DNA of 64,000 bases from Marsupella aquatica (GCA_973895155.1 OZ316898.1:11346001-11410000); one strand, 5' to 3'; positions 11,853 to 25,023 are shown, counted from the stretch's first letter. Numbers and translations: made by a program. Notes: generated by a model from the sequence alone, not told the origin.

Positions 11853-14655
11853 TCATGAAGCCTTCTGAGACTTCGTGAGAGGCTCCAAAGAGATACCACA
11901 TAAAGCCAGCTCCTTCTCCAAACCTTGAGAATTTTTAAACTGGATTCCTCTCATGCCTACGTTCCTCGCAGCTTCTATATTCCTTGGCCTGCCATCCCAT
12001 TCAAATACTTCAGGTACATTCGTGAAGGTCAAACTCTCGCCTCCCTCAATTAGCCAGCACTCTAAGTAAACCCACAAGGCTACTATAATTTTAGAATGTG
12101 CCATCCGCATCCATAATCCCTTCTATTTCCATCAAGCTCTTACAGAATCGCTTTATTGAATGCTACACACACCTTGCTATCCATGAACTGAGGAACTCCT
12201 CACCACCAAGAAAAGCTCAACTACAACTACTGCCTATTGGCTAGGGCTGAAAAAATTGGATCAATTTTTTAGATTTGGATGTGTTACGAGAAAAATCCAG
12301 CAGCGTGACAAAGCATTCCTCTTATCTAAATGTATGTCCACGAGAGAGAGGGTAAGAGACATACTGATCATCGACAAAAATGCAGTCGGATGGATGTACA
12401 CTGAGCCACTCTGCTGCATCTAGAAATGCTTCTTGGGAAGGTTTCCGTAGGCCTACACAGAGACAACTGTCATTTGCAATTCAACGCGTTTCAACACCAT
12501 GAGCAATTGCTAAGCCATTCTTGAGAAAGAAAGTTTATCCAACACAGGTCATGTGTTCAAATCCCTCAAGATGCATCCATTTCATACAACTATTTTCACA
12601 AATATGTCTGCACTTCCAAGTTGAGAACTTTCACCACAGGCATTTGCTCTACGAAAGGCAATCACCATCCGGTTTTCTTCCACTTGCATGCCTTTCTGTA
12701 TCCCGTTATCTGCTGGAAAAGATATCGCAAGAACAACATGACTATCAACACGTCCCTAAGGAGAATATGAAACTAAAATAAGACACTCATACCTGTATGG
12801 CAGGACACAAATGTCCAAGGAAGATGCTGGGATAAATTCAGTTTATCCTCAATCATGGTATACCTGTACAATTATAGCCGTAACTCAATCCATAAGCTGC
12901 AAGCGCGCAAGCACATACCGCTATCGCTCAGCATACACAACTTTCACACCATGACCCACCCAAAAAAGCAAAACGACACTAACGACTTGCAAGATGATTG
13001 TCTTCACAAAAAAATTGTAAATGAAGCAAGACCCAGTCAACGTATCATCCCTATACAACAGCACAAGCTTACACAGTAGGTTAGAGTGGAACCAGGTCGG
13101 GTAGTTGGAGAAAATATGCATATCAAAGCCTGCTGCTTTCAGGCGTTGCAATAGATCTTCCATTCCTTCAAGGTACTCATAGCCGTTGGCCATACACTGC
13201 TTCAAACCTGCCAAAGATAAAAGGATATCAGTACCATGGACGGAATCTATGCCAAATGTTTAGGGTTTAAAATATTGTCCATTAGGACAATATTGTAACT
13301 AGTTAAGAAAATCTGACAACTCGGTGCTGATACTTTGACGCGAACTGACAAGTGTGACAAGGATAAGGCAAACCCGATTACAAATAGAATGCTAATTCTG
13401 CTTCATCAGACATTTCTTAAATAGTTGAAACTACAGACCTTCGTAGTCGTACCCTCTTCTGTCATTGAACAACTTCACAGCAAATTCCTCCTGCAATCAC
13501 TGGAAAAGACGGATCAACTTTCGACCAACACTTCGAGAAAGCAACACAGCCCTTTCGAATCAAATATGTTTTCTTGCAAAGTAGAAAGTCAAATCTAAAT
13601 ATGAGGTGCAATACACCTTGGTGTCCAATGGAAGCCACCAGAAAATTTCCCGTTCATTTATCACCATATGTTCGGTTGGTCATCACCCGGGTAGTCAACG
13701 TCTAAAAACCCAACGCAAGGCAATCCTCAATTGAAAGTGCGGAAATGCCTTCTAGAGTACTACTAACCTCAGTCAAAAGGCCTTTCTCGAATTCTATCCA
13801 GGCGGTGGGATGCTTGCAAGCCAGAAGCTCCTTGAATGTGAGCCTGCCATTACGGTTCAACAAGATGTTAATTAATCGTTGTCATAAATCTATTCACACA
13901 GTAAGCCAGACTGCTTAAAATATTTATTCCTGGTCTGTCATCCAGACCAACTTGCTGGCCATCTGCTTTGTTATTTATCAACTTGCTCCTTTGGGGCCGA
14001 ACTTCTAAATCGACATGATTAAACCCCCTCTTCCGACAATCTGCAGTTTCTGGCTGACCGGATGCCCTCAGAATTGATTATTGGCAGCAAATATGAAACC
14101 ATAGAGTTCAAATTCCATCCAATTGAGTCCTGCCTCTGCTTCTGCCCAATTGAGTGCCCTTTCAACTCCTTACACATACTGCCATGGGCCGCAACCTTCT
14201 AGACCCATGCAATTCCATTCTCTCCACCTATACGCTCTGAACTGGTCTGTCCAGGAGAGTTATCAAATTCATTGTTCATTGCTGCTGGTGGCCTTAGGAC
14301 AACATATAAATCGACAAAATTTCTCGTCGTTCCAAAGGATGTGAGAAACGAACCCGAAAAAGGCCGGCATATCCACATGAAACGGATCCCGCACAATGGT
14401 GTCCATGACATCCAAGAGAAGGAGGGGTCGCTTTCCCCCCGTCCCCTGCTGCACCACTGCTCCTCTCCTTTGTTCTCCTGGCGACATCACCGCTTGCAAT
14501 CTCTCCTCGCCCTTCCTGTCTGGTGGCATCGTGATCTTCTCCCCTTCTCCCTTACTCGTCGTCGTTCCAATCGAAAATGGCCCTTGCTGATGAACTCCCA
14601 CCGCTACTACCCTCCCTGCAGGTAAGCTCCAGCTCGCACAGCAAGCTCGATGCAT
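11853..14655 (-). CDS. HAD-superfamily FMN hydrolase-like protein, seven exons, probably plastid-targeted
   Basis: Exons on the minus strand: 14655-14354, 13843-13768, 13490-13439, 13207-13093, 12863-12793, 12452-12365 and 11988-11853. They total 840 nt (279 aa) with phase kept at every GT-AG junction. All four HAD motifs are present in order: motif I DVMDTIVRD (nucleophile and acid Asp), motif II in MHIFSNYP, the motif III Lys in TGLRKP, and motif IV CIFVDDQ. The surrounding sequence (RDPF..DMPAFFG, ACKHPTAWIEFEKGL) is characteristic of the plant FMN hydrolase family, which removes phosphate from FMN to give riboflavin in plastids. The ~70 N-terminal residues before motif I are Ser/Gly/Arg-rich and fit a transit peptide, though the true start could be a later ATG. 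All catalytic residues appear intact. The precise substrate is inferred from family resemblance. Confidence 0.85.
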
Positions 14656-14736
14656 TGTGCGATCTTCTTCCTTCCAATTTCCTTCACCTCTCTCTCTCGC
14701 TCCCCCTCTCTCGTCGAGTTGGGCGATTCAGGAGCT

Positions 14737-14945
14737 CGTCATCCCGATAAGTGCAAACGAGCTTATTTTATTTGGACCTCGTCGAGCTGTCTTCAATACA
14801 CTGGTTGAGAGTTGAAAATCCGGGACGAGAATGGACTCCAACTCATCCCGATAAGTACAAACGGCCCCTAGTCTAGAGGACATCGCCGACGTGTCGCGGA
14901 TGCACTGGTTGATAACTTCAAAGGCGGGACGAGAATGGAGATCGA
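14737..14945. repeat. Degenerate ~104-bp tandem repeat, two copies
   Basis: ATCCCGATAAGT starts at 14741 and again at 14845, and CTGGTTGA...CGGGACGAGAATGGA recurs at the same 104-bp spacing. The copies have diverged. A minus-strand open frame across this and the following DNA (15219-14728) has no recognised domain and is not called as a gene. Confidence 0.6.
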
Positions 14946-15219
14946 CTTGATCGGGGACCCAATGAAATTCCTTTCCCTGAAAGAATGCTGAAGAGGAGGT
15001 GAGGCGGTGGGTGACCAGATCGATGGCTTGAAGCTGGCCATGTGGATTGGGCATGACACGAGCACCGTCGATTACCCTGCTGAAGGACGTGGTCCTCATC
15101 GCTACTGTAGTCGATAAGCTGATGCGTCCAGCTCGGCGCTGAAGACTCCACGGGGGGCAAAAAGTATCACCGGGGTTGTTTACCGGTACCCAAATTGACT
15201 CGAATTGGCTAACTGCCAC

Positions 15220-15840
15220 CCAAACTATTTAAAATTTTATTACAATTCAATCTAACACTATGATATGTGGCCTATCACCTGTTTACAAAAACGTCATCTG
15301 GGTGGGACTAAATCTTGGACATTAGTTGTACCTTTACTGCGCAGGTATTATCTCCCATACCTTGGTACTAGGCAAAAGTTCTTTCACGCTTTATACGTTC
15401 ATGACCCTCCCTACATTGTGGTTGAAAATATTGTCAGTTATTCTCAACTTCTTTTACCAAAACTATAATAAGAGTTTTTAGTGCCAAAAAAAAAAAGACA
15501 GAGAAAATCTGAGAAATAAAATCAAACAGATAACAAGCCATGGCAAAAGCCAAAAGGAGGGGAGGTTGACACTACCCTCTATCCTCCCCATTCTACTTAC
15601 AATGAAGTACAATCTCTGGCCCAACTGATCCTCGCCTTATCCTCCCCACCATCCTTGTTACTACACTACCTGGTGTTCTTCTCTGTACTTGACCCTTCCC
15701 AGTGGACTCCCATGTGCTACGCAGTGCAAGTACAGTGTGTTATCATCTATACTTGCCCCTCCCCTTGGGACTCACATGAAAAGAACTTGTATCTGTATGA
15801 AAAAAAATTATACTCTGCAAAAATGAGCACTGGGTTTGGG
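15220..15840. other. Spacer, nothing recognised
   Basis: AT-rich DNA with an A-tract near 15,486. No open frame with family motifs. Confidence 0.35.
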
Positions 15841-15844
15841 GCCA

Positions 15845-16063
15845 AAACTAATGGCGCGAAGTTGAGCCGGAGGCTGCAAGGTTGAAGGATGTCTATATGA
15901 GGGACCACCATATATGACAACATCCTTCACCTAATATGGGTTATTAATTGTAACTAATGGCGCAAAGTTGAGCCGGAGGCTGCAAGGTTGAAGGATGTCT
16001 ATATGAGGGACCACTATATGTGACAACATACTTCACCTAATATCTTTTATTAATTGTAACTCC
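15845..16063. repeat. 106-bp tandem duplication, two copies
   Basis: ATGGCGC(G/A)AAGTTGAGCC begins at 15851 and 15957, followed in each case by the same ~100 bp with a few substitutions. Noncoding. Confidence 0.85.
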
Positions 16064-17590
16064 TTGGCCAAACTGGCTCAATCTGGGTTCCCCTTGGCTT
16101 CCCTACGGTAGCTCAAGGGTTATGAGACACAGGTAAAAGTTTTCGGGCTTTTTTAATGAAAGGGCCAAAGATCTAAGTTACTTCCTCAAACTTCTATCTG
16201 AGTATATAAACAAGACTTACTGAGAATAGTATCTATCAAAACATCTAAACACTACAACCCCATTTTTCATTCTCACTGTCTGCTTAGAGAAAGTCATTGT
16301 AGTGAGGAGCTTTGCTCGCTGTTTGACTATCTACTTCTATAATATGCAATGCCCCCAAAAAGCTCTTTGGCCTGTTTACAAATTCAGAAATGGAGGGAAC
16401 AAACCTGAGCCGTCAGAGTTTTTCAAAGATTTTTTTGTACCCTTGGATTGATTGACTAGGTATGTCAAATGATATGCTCATTTTAATAGTAAAATACAAA
16501 GTACAGGAGATGATACTAATCTGACATCTTATATTACAAGATACTTATGTGACATCATCTTAAGTGTGTTTTTTTTTCAAGTATGAAAGTACACACATGA
16601 ATGGAAGGAGAATCTTTTGGGGCATGAGAAATTTTTGGATTTTTGCAGAGCCTATGAGACTCTAGAAGGAAGGAAAATGGGTTAATTTTCTCCTTCTTTT
16701 TCTTCTCTGTATTTAGTTGTACATTTTTTCTTTTTATTTAATGGTGCCAATGTAAGAAAAAAAGGGAGTAATGGTGTTGCATAGGAGTGTAAAAATAGGA
16801 AAAAGGGGGACAGACAAATTAAAATATTCCCCTCCCAATAATATCAAAGCACTCATCATCTCTCTTGCACTAGCTCTCACCCTCCCACATCCTTGCTCTC
16901 CCCAACAATATAGTTTTCTCAACAAAACAACATCTTCTTCCAAAATAAAATAAAAATGCAAAAGCAAAATCAACTGTTTTTACATGTTTTGATTATATTT
17001 TTGGTTTTTTGTTTTATGTTTTATAGAAAATCAGTCCCAAATTTGTTATTCCATCTATACCTCCAACATTCTCTTTAAAAGTCTTTTCAAAAAATGCATC
17101 TTTAATGAATACCAAGAAGATCAAGCTCCCAACATCTGATCTCCACAAGACATGTATTGCTTGACATGCCCCCTCATCTCTATGAGTCTTGCTTTGGCCC
17201 TAATTCTTTCCCAAGTCAGGAGCCCAGCTCTTTGCCCCCATTTGCATCTTTTGTGTCATTAACAATAAGGATTTCTTGCCCAACTCTTGCCCATGTACTC
17301 TCATTACCCATTTGCGCCTTTTCCCATATTTTTGTGAATTACATTACTTGATTACATAATTTCATGTGCTATTTTGAACTAGATCTCCACATTGACAACA
17401 CTTTTCACATGAAATGGGCAAGAAAGAATTATGGAAAATCCAATATTTTAGTTTGATCCACCTAAAATTCCCAGCTTTTAATCAACAGTTCTTTACCTTA
17501 CCTCAATGTATCTATGCAATGCGTTGGCATCGAGCTTGGCAACAACATGGTTGCAAGACCAGCATAGCCACAACACCCTCATGGCCAGAG
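16064..17590. other. AT-rich spacer, nothing recognised
   Basis: Low-complexity AT-rich DNA with poly-T and poly-A runs. No gene, RNA or bounded repeat is supported. Confidence 0.35.
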
Positions 17591-17594
17591 TGAC

Positions 17595-19131
17595 TGCATC
17601 GTCATAATGATGATATGGTCGCAACAACATATGAGATGTCTAAACAACTTTCTTGCCTCGCTTACATTAATTTGCATTATCTGCATTTCTTTGGCTCTCT
17701 TGCATCTTTTTGCATTTCTTTGCCTCCAGTCAAAATGTTCACATCATCCCAAATCTTTGCCTCAATGCAATGTACATTTAAACATGCCTCAACATTTTTG
17801 TCTTCTTTTGCCTTGACATCTTTGCCTTGCCTAAACATCTTTTGCTTATGTCAGAATGTTTTTATCTCTTTCACTCACGTCGACATCTTTTCTCTCCTCA
17901 ATTTTTTTTCTCTTCTCACCATCTTTTTCTCTCTTTGACACACCTCAACATTTTTTTGCTCACCTTGGCATCTTTTGTTCACCTTGGCATATTTTTCTCT
18001 CCTTGAAATCTTTTTCTCATCTCAATATCTATTTCTCTCCTCAACATCGTTTGCTTACCATGACATCGTTTGCTCACCTGGACATCTTTTCTCTCCTTTA
18101 CATATTTTATCACCTTGACATCATTTGCTCACCTTGAATCTTTTATCACCTCGACATCTTTCGTGCAACGCACGGGCACTGGGTTCTTGCAGGAATCCAT
18201 GCAGGGACCCTTACATTTGTCACCTTGACATTGTTTGCTCACCTTGAATCTTTTATCACCTTGACATATCTTTTCTCTCTTTGACATCTTTTGTCACCTT
18301 GACATCTTTCGTGCAACACACGAGCATTGGGTTCTTGCAGAAAAAATGCAGGGACCCTTACATTTATCACCTTGACATCTTTGCTCACTTTGACATCATT
18401 TTTCTCTTTGACATATTTTATCACTTGGACATCTTTTGCTTACCTTGATAGTTTTCTCTCCTCGACATCTTTTGTTCAATTTGACATCATTTATCTCTTT
18501 GACATCTTTTGTCACCTCGACATCTTTCATGCAATGCACGGGCATTGAGTTCTTGCAGGAAAACATGGACCCTTACATTTATCCCATGGATTCCGTTGAC
18601 ATATGATGAATCACTTCCATTTTATTACATAGGGTCCAATTTCCCATTCAAGTGGCATAATGCAATGACCATAAACAAAGCTCAAAATCGGACTTTAGAA
18701 CTTGTAGGGTTACAGCTTTCAAAGCCTATATTTAGTCACGAAGAGTTGTATGCAGCATTTTCAAGGGCAATATCTCCTACAACTATCACTTGAGGTTTTA
18801 CTTTCGAATTCCAAGGAGGGTCAAGCAAGGTTGACAAAAAATTTGTATATGATAAGGTTCTTTATTGAACGGGTGAATAAAGATTGTATCACTTTTGTAT
18901 TAATCTGTTTGACTTTTTGCCTAAATTACATGTTTGCAATGCACAACCATGTTTGCCTCACCTCAAAATCTTGCCCTCTCCTCGACATCTTGCCCTCACC
19001 TTGACATCCTGCCCTCACCTCGACATCTTGCCCTCGCCTCCAAATCTTGCCCTCACCTCGACATCTTGCCCTCTCCTCGACATCTTGCCCTCACTCAAAG
19101 TCTTTTGTGCAATGCATGGGCATGGGGCTAG
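17595..19131 (+). mobile_element. Helitron relic with GACATC minisatellite and CTAG 3' terminus
   Basis: The right end is CTAG (19128-19131) followed by T, preceded by TTTTGTGCAATGCATGGGC, the Helitron 3' hairpin type. Upstream are long arrays of TTTGCTCACCTTGACATC-like units (17,640-18,560) and TTGCCCTCACCTCGACATC units (18,960-19,100). Embedded at 18,168, 18,312 and 18,532 are three repeats of an internal module starting with a hairpin-like GTGCAAC(G)CACGGGCA and ending in GCAGGGACCC or a close variant. A Helitron helicase remnant lies inside. I cannot place the 5' TC terminus, so the left edge is only the visible start of the repeat region. Confidence 0.65.
18600..18793 (+). pseudogene. 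PIF1-type helicase C-terminal fragment of a Helitron
   Basis: Translation contains NFPFKWHNAMTINKAQNRTL, then VGLQLSKPIFSHEELYAAFS, which are helicase motifs V and VI of the PIF1-like Helitron Rep/helicase (AMTINKxQ and hxxGQLYVAxSR types). A stop follows at 18,791-18,793. Coding similarity then seems to continue briefly in another frame (to about 18,860), so a frameshift is likely. No Rep domain or helicase N-terminal part is visible, so it is a decayed fragment. Confidence 0.75.
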
Positions 19132-20405
19132 TGGTGTCATTATTTCCTAACCATGACCTAAAGGTGCAACTTTGAATCTTTTCCAGGCTTAACCTGTCAC
19201 TCTCCTTGCAACTTGCATACTCCTTGAAATCCAGTTGTTAAGTCCACTCACCAACTCTCGACAATGTCCAATTGCCTGGCTATCTCACTTGTACAATACA
19301 CAACATCACTTACTATCAACAATGTTCTCAAACACATGGGCCTTGGCCTTGTTTTGCATAAATCCCTCAGAAAACTCTGCTTCAATTTTCCCATAAAATA
19401 GGGGAGATTACACGAGGGAGCTAAACTCTCTGAATTATCCCATAATCCATGGCTAAGAGATGGCTGTGAGCTCTAGCAACCTTAGCCCATTGGGTTATCA
19501 AACAATAAGTTGTAACATCTTATTTATAAAGAGCAAACAGAAGTTAGAGTTGGGGTCTAAACTTCTAGAGTGAAATCTCTAAACCATAATTCTAGATAAA
19601 GACAAAATTGAAATGTATACCAAAAACACAAATGGAACAAAGATGAAGAGGAACAACATAGATTAATTTGCAAAGCTTGTTTTTGTGTTCAGGCTTGAAA
19701 CTTAAACCCACCAGAAGGCTTTTCCAATTGAAAGGGCAGGTGCATGAAACCCTGGAAGTAGGGTTTATTGAAACATTATTTCTCCGTTCATGCAAACCCT
19801 GACAGTAGGGTTTATGAACCGACCTCTTTGGAAACACTACTTTCAAACTATTCCCCAGAACCCTAAACCCGCTCACCTTCTTCTCCTCCTTCATGAGCTT
19901 TCCTTTCCAAAGCTCACGGCACGGCCCGAACTCAGATTCTTCATACAGAACGAGAAAGGATGAGATCGAAGGCTTTATGGGGTGATGCATCGTTCAGGGT
20001 TTGGAACGCTTCAACAGTTGATCTGTCGAAAGGAGCTGATGGCGCATTTTGGGAGGAATTAGGAACGAGTAGAGTGAGACAACAGGAATCTGTGAATTCT
20101 GTGACGCAGATCAGTGCAAATAATGAAGCAGGAGGAGCGAGCTGCAGTTTTGCTGCTCTGTGAAGACAGAAAACGAGTGCGAACTATGCTCGTCGTTTTA
20201 ATTGCCCCAATTCAGTTTGGCATCGGGTCTGGTTGCCTCGATTTTGGGGTTCACTCCTCGGAAGCTTTCAATTGCTATGGAGGGGTACATGGAGTCACCT
20301 TATCTACTGTCCGACTTTGATGAGTTTCTCATCTAGGACCAGGACGATCGTTGTCGTTTTGGTTCTCTGACCGATGAGGATTGTTATGATTGTGAGAGTC
20401 TAGGT
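19132..20405. other. PWP2 upstream region
   Basis: Contains an AACCCTAAACCC stretch at 19859-19870 and short overlapping open frames on both strands (19,590-20,320) without recognised domains. One of these could belong to a divergent transcript or an upstream ORF, but nothing supports it beyond length. Confidence 0.35.
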
Positions 20406-20424
20406 AGGGTTTAGGGTTTAGGAT
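20406..20424 (-). promoter_or_regulatory. Telo-box (AAACCCTAA) upstream of PWP2
   Basis: Two abutting TAGGGTTTAGGGTTTAG units, with TTAGGGTTT at 20411-20419, which reads AAACCCTAA on the minus strand. It lies about 60 bp before the PWP2 start codon. Telo-boxes are known to mark promoters or leaders of plant ribosomal-protein and ribosome-biogenesis genes, which fits the function of PWP2. Whether it is transcribed is unknown. Confidence 0.6.
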
Positions 20425-20480
20425 TGCTAGGACTTTGTTCTTGCTCGTCAACTACTGCGAATTGCTGTGGGTGAAGAACA

Positions 20481-23400
20481 ATGCAGTTCAAGGAGAGTAA
20501 TTTGTTGGGAGCACCGTTTAGGGGAGGCTCACTTGCTTGGGCTTCGCCCACCCAACTTCTGCTACCTCTTGGGTCTCGAGTTGCACTCACAGATTTACAG
20601 CTTTCGGAGAGTAAGACTCTCCCAGGACAGCATTCTGGCTATGTCGCTCGCTTAGCAGTGTCACCAGACGGCACATTACTACTCTCTGTTGACTCTCAGG
20701 GGCGTGGTCTTCTGTTCAATGTTCGTCGTCGGCGTTTGCTGCATCGGATTTCATTCAAGGACCATGTCACGGCTCTGAAGTTTAGCCCTGATGGAGCATT
20801 TTTCGCTGCTGGTGTTGGCAAGCTGGTGCAAGTGTGGCGGACTCCTGGATACCGCAAGCAATTTGCTGCGTTTCAGCTGCTTAAGAGCATGGCCTGCCAT
20901 GACATTGTTTCGTGCTTGGACTGGAGTCCAGACAGTGACTGGATTATTGCTGGTTGCAGAGACCTGAGCAGCAAGTTGTTCTGCATTCATAGGTTGCCTT
21001 CATTTCATCCCGTGACTCTCACTGGTCACAGGGATTCCATAGTCGGAGTCTTTTTTTCTAGAGAGAAGGGAAGCCAAGCTGTCTCGGGGGCTTATACGGT
21101 CTCACGAGATGGAGCCTTATTCACTTGGATATTTCACCCTCCACCGCCTGGATCTGAATTTTCCAACATTTTGCCTGATTCAGGAAAGGACGACCTCACT
21201 TCAGGTGAAAAAGTATCAATGGCAGTAGCAGACCCTCTCAAATTGGGCAAGCACGAATCTACTAAAGGAGAGGAAGAAGAGGAGGACGATTTTACCCTAA
21301 TTTTAAACTCTACGGAAACCTACAAGACCAGTGAAGTGACAGACTTGAAGAGGAAAAGTAGTGCAAATGGGGGCTCGCTAAAGAAGAAACTCAAGACCGA
21401 TGGCAGTGAACAGAAGCTCAACGGAAATGAGGTTCACAATGAATCCGACGAGAATGGTACCGTGGATGGGGAGCAAGAAGAAATTGATGAGGAAATTTCC
21501 GCTTTTGATGAGAAAAGTACTGGGTTGGTCTCAGATACTAGAAATTTAGACGATAACGAAGACCAGGTGAGGAGGGCGGCTTATGGAGCTGCTGAGATGA
21601 AGAGAAAAGCTTGTGCTCGTCTCGATAAAGGGCAATGGGAGCGCGTGAAGAAAGATTTCTTCCTACAAAAGGCCACTGTTACTGCTTGTGACTTTCACCC
21701 CCACCTTAATCTGCTGGTTGCTGGTTTTTCTTCGGGTACATTTGGGCTCTATCAGCTCCCAGAGTTCACCTGTCTCCACCTTCTCTCAATTTCACGAGAG
21801 AAAATCACGTCCGCTGTTTTTAATGAATCAGGGAACTGGCTAGCATTTGGCTGCGCAAAACTTGGTCAACTATTGGTTTGGGAATGGCGGTCTGAAACTT
21901 ATGTCTTGAAACAACAAGGTCACTACTTCGACGTGAATTGCGTGGCGTACTCACCTGACTCCCAGCTGTTAGCCACCGGTGCCGACGATAACAAATTGAA
22001 GGTGTTCATCTTGCCCTTCTCAAGGCCACTGTTGAGAAGCATCTGATGTAAAATCTTGGATGCTGTTTATAGTCAATTGGTGGAGAAGGAAGTACTTAAT
22101 TTAGTTTATCTACAGATCGCGTGAATTTCATCATAAAGGGATGTCTCTTGTTAAGGGACATTCACCGAGATACTCGTGAACACTGATCATTCAAAGTAGT
22201 ATGGTACAGAAAGGACAAGTGAAATTTCGAGTGGACAGGGGCTTGTGTTGACCATGTGACCCATTTATGTTTTCGCTTGTTCGTCCCCGTTACTCGAGAA
22301 CGAAAGCTACGAGCGACGGTTAAGACTTAATTGCCCTTGGACTGGCTTGATGAGAACCACATCAGGATGTCGCATTGAAACAGGCCTAACTTGGGAATTC
22401 TATTGTACAGGTTTGGAACGTTTCAACAGGGTTTTGCTTCGTAACGTTCGCCGAGCACACAAATGCCATCACTTCAGTTATCTTCCTGTCAGGGAATCGT
22501 GCTGTCGTGAGTGCATCACTGGACGGGACTGTGCGTGCGTTTGATTTGATGCGCTATCGTAATTTTCGCACCTTCACAACCCCGTCACCAACGCAGTTTG
22601 TTTCTTTGGCGGCTGATCAAAGTGGCGAGGTCATTTGTGCTGGTTCCCTGGACACTTTCCAGGTAAGGTATAACCCTATTAGTGACATGTGAGGGGTATG
22701 TATTGCGCAGGATCCGGTCATTTATCTGATTTCCTTGCAGTAACATAGGCAACCAAGGATGTCTAATTAAGTTCTGCCGTCCATGTACAGATATTTGTGT
22801 GGTCAATGAAAACAGGGAGGCTGCTTGATATGCTTAGTGGCCACGAGGGCCCTGTCTATGGACTGGCTTTCTCTCCAACTGACGTGAGTCTCTTTCTCGT
22901 TCATGTGATTCATGTTGTAATGGTGCCAGTGACCCGCCAACCTCTTCAGTTCCTGTGACAATGCTATGAATCTCGGCTCAGACTAGATATTGTACTAGCA
23001 TTCAATTCCACATGTGCGTGTCTTGAATGATCAGGAGCTACTAGCATCTTCATCTTGGGACAAGACAGTGAGGCTGTGGGACGTCTTTAAAGGCAAAGGC
23101 GGCATAGAGACGTTTACACATACACATGATGTGTTGACGGTCGCATACCGGCCGGATGGAAAGCAGCTGGCTTGCACCACTCTCGATGGGAATATTCACT
23201 TCTGGGATCCTCTGGAGGGGCTCTTAATTAGTACAATAGAAGGACGACGAGATATAGCTGGTGGAAGGCTTATGAGTGACCGCAGAACAGCTGCAAATTC
23301 AACTTCTGGAAAAGCTTTCAACACCATCTGCTACTCTGGTGACGGAAGTTATCTGCTGGCAGGCGGTTCCAGCAAGTACATCTGCTTGTATGACATTGCT

Positions 23401-25023
23401 GATCAGGTGCCATATGCAATTCCCTCTTTACGAAATTTGAAAGGTTACGGAGTCTATAAGGCTTGCTGGGCTTGGTTGGGACTAGGGTGTCTTTACGCAT
23501 AAAGAATCTAGACATATACGTTGATGTCATAACTGTGGTCCACCTCAGGTTTCTTTCTTGCTTCCAGTTTGTTTTACGTGTTTCTGACTGTCCACTAGGA
23601 CGTCCTGTTCATAGAGCTTATCGGTATTAATCGTAAGAATGCCATTTACTGTGCTTCCATCTGTATCTCATTTGACGTGTTTCTGACTGTCCAGTTAATG
23701 AAACAGTCCCTCTTCCTGGAGATTTTCGTTGTTGGCCATACGAATTTCAATTACAGTGCTTCAACTAAGTCTCATTTGACGTTGCTGTCTGCAGGTTTTG
23801 CTGAGAAGGTTTCAGATCTCGTTTGATACGTCTCTCGATGGAGTTCGAGATCTGTTGAACTCTAAGCAGATGACAGATGCAGGGCCTTTAGATCTGATTG
23901 ATGATGATAACAGTGATGGAGAAGGGATGGATTTTGGGGCAAGAGGACAAGGATTGCCCGGAACTGGCAAGAAGAACAGCAGGGCTGTGGTCCGCACAAA
24001 GTGTCTGCAAATATGTCCAACAGGTCGATCTTGGGCAGCTGCAACATGTGAAGGTGTCTTGTTGTTTTCCATGGACGATGACTTGGTCTTTGATCCTACA
24101 GATCTTGACATAGATGTCACTCCTGAGGTAATGCTCTGCTTTGCTTTGCTACTTTGGATCATATTGTGAGTGACCTCTGGCCATAATTGTTGCATTCAAT
24201 GCCATCGAGCACTTCTCTTCATACTTGGAGTGGAGAGGAAAGAGGGGCTAAGCTTCAGTATCATCTCCAGTACGTTCTTTTGCTCCGTCAGAGTCTGCCA
24301 GTACCGTACTTTTTATATGTGAGATGATGGGGTGGATGACGTTTTGAATGTGGAACCTACTCTAATGATATCTTTGAGCCAAACGTGTAGATAATTGAAG
24401 ATGAAGTAACAGTGAATTCTTCGAAGAGGATGCTATGATAGACAAAACATTGGATTGGGAGCCTGACATGAGTTATATTCTTGTGAATCTACCGTAGGGG
24501 ATCGAGGATGCAGTTCAGAAACAGCAGTATTCACGGGCTGTCGTGTTGGCACTACGTCTGAAAGAAGTGAGCCTGATACGAAGGAGTGTGGAGAGTGTTC
24601 CTTTGAGGGACATATCTACTGTCAGTCGTTCTATACCTCTTTCGTACTTGGGCACGCTCATCGTGGCGTTAACTGGATTCTTGGACAACTCCCCACACCT
24701 GGAGTTCATACTGGAGTGGTGTCAGGTGGCTCCTTCCTTCCCGTTTTGGTATTGGTTCAATTGTGCTTCTAGCGTTAATGTCTTTATTGTAACCTTCATC
24801 TGTGTATCATTGCACTAACAGACAGCTCGAAATGCAGGAGATTTGTGTCGCACACGGTAGAGCTATATTGACAAGGAATAAGGAGCTGCTACCAGCTTTG
24901 AGGTCGTTACAGAAAAGCTTAACGAGGCTTCATGAAGACCTGGCCAGTGTTTGTTCCACAAATTATTACCTGCTGCAGTATCTGTGCTCAGCCCCAGCTG
25001 AGGTTCAAAATGCCTCTCAATAA
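20481..25023 (+). CDS. PWP2: Periodic tryptophan protein 2 (SSU processome WD40 protein), seven exons
   Basis: PWP2/Utp1 is a nucleolar WD40 protein of the UTP-B subcomplex needed for 18S pre-rRNA processing. Exons 20481-22001, 22411-22662, 22791-22883, 23035-23406, 23795-24127, 24498-24725 and 24838-25023 total 2,985 nt (994 aa), and every intron is in phase 0. Exon 1 carries the first WD repeats and an acidic, Lys-rich insertion (about residues 250-360, with EEEEEDD and KRKSSANGG). Exons 2-4 carry the second propeller: SLDGTVRAFDLMRYRNFRTF, LSGHEGPVYGLAFSPTD, and SSWDKTVRLWD. Exons 5-7 hold the C-terminal UTP12-type helical domain (VVLALRLKE to the LLQYLCSAP end). Motif content and order match PWP2 closely and no lesion is visible. 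The acidic insertion makes it somewhat longer than the family norm as I recall it. A telo-box precedes it. Confidence 0.93.

Noticed and set aside
14728-15219. 163-codon minus-strand gene
   Set aside because: It runs through a degenerate 104-bp tandem repeat, has no domain, and other frames in the same place are equally open.
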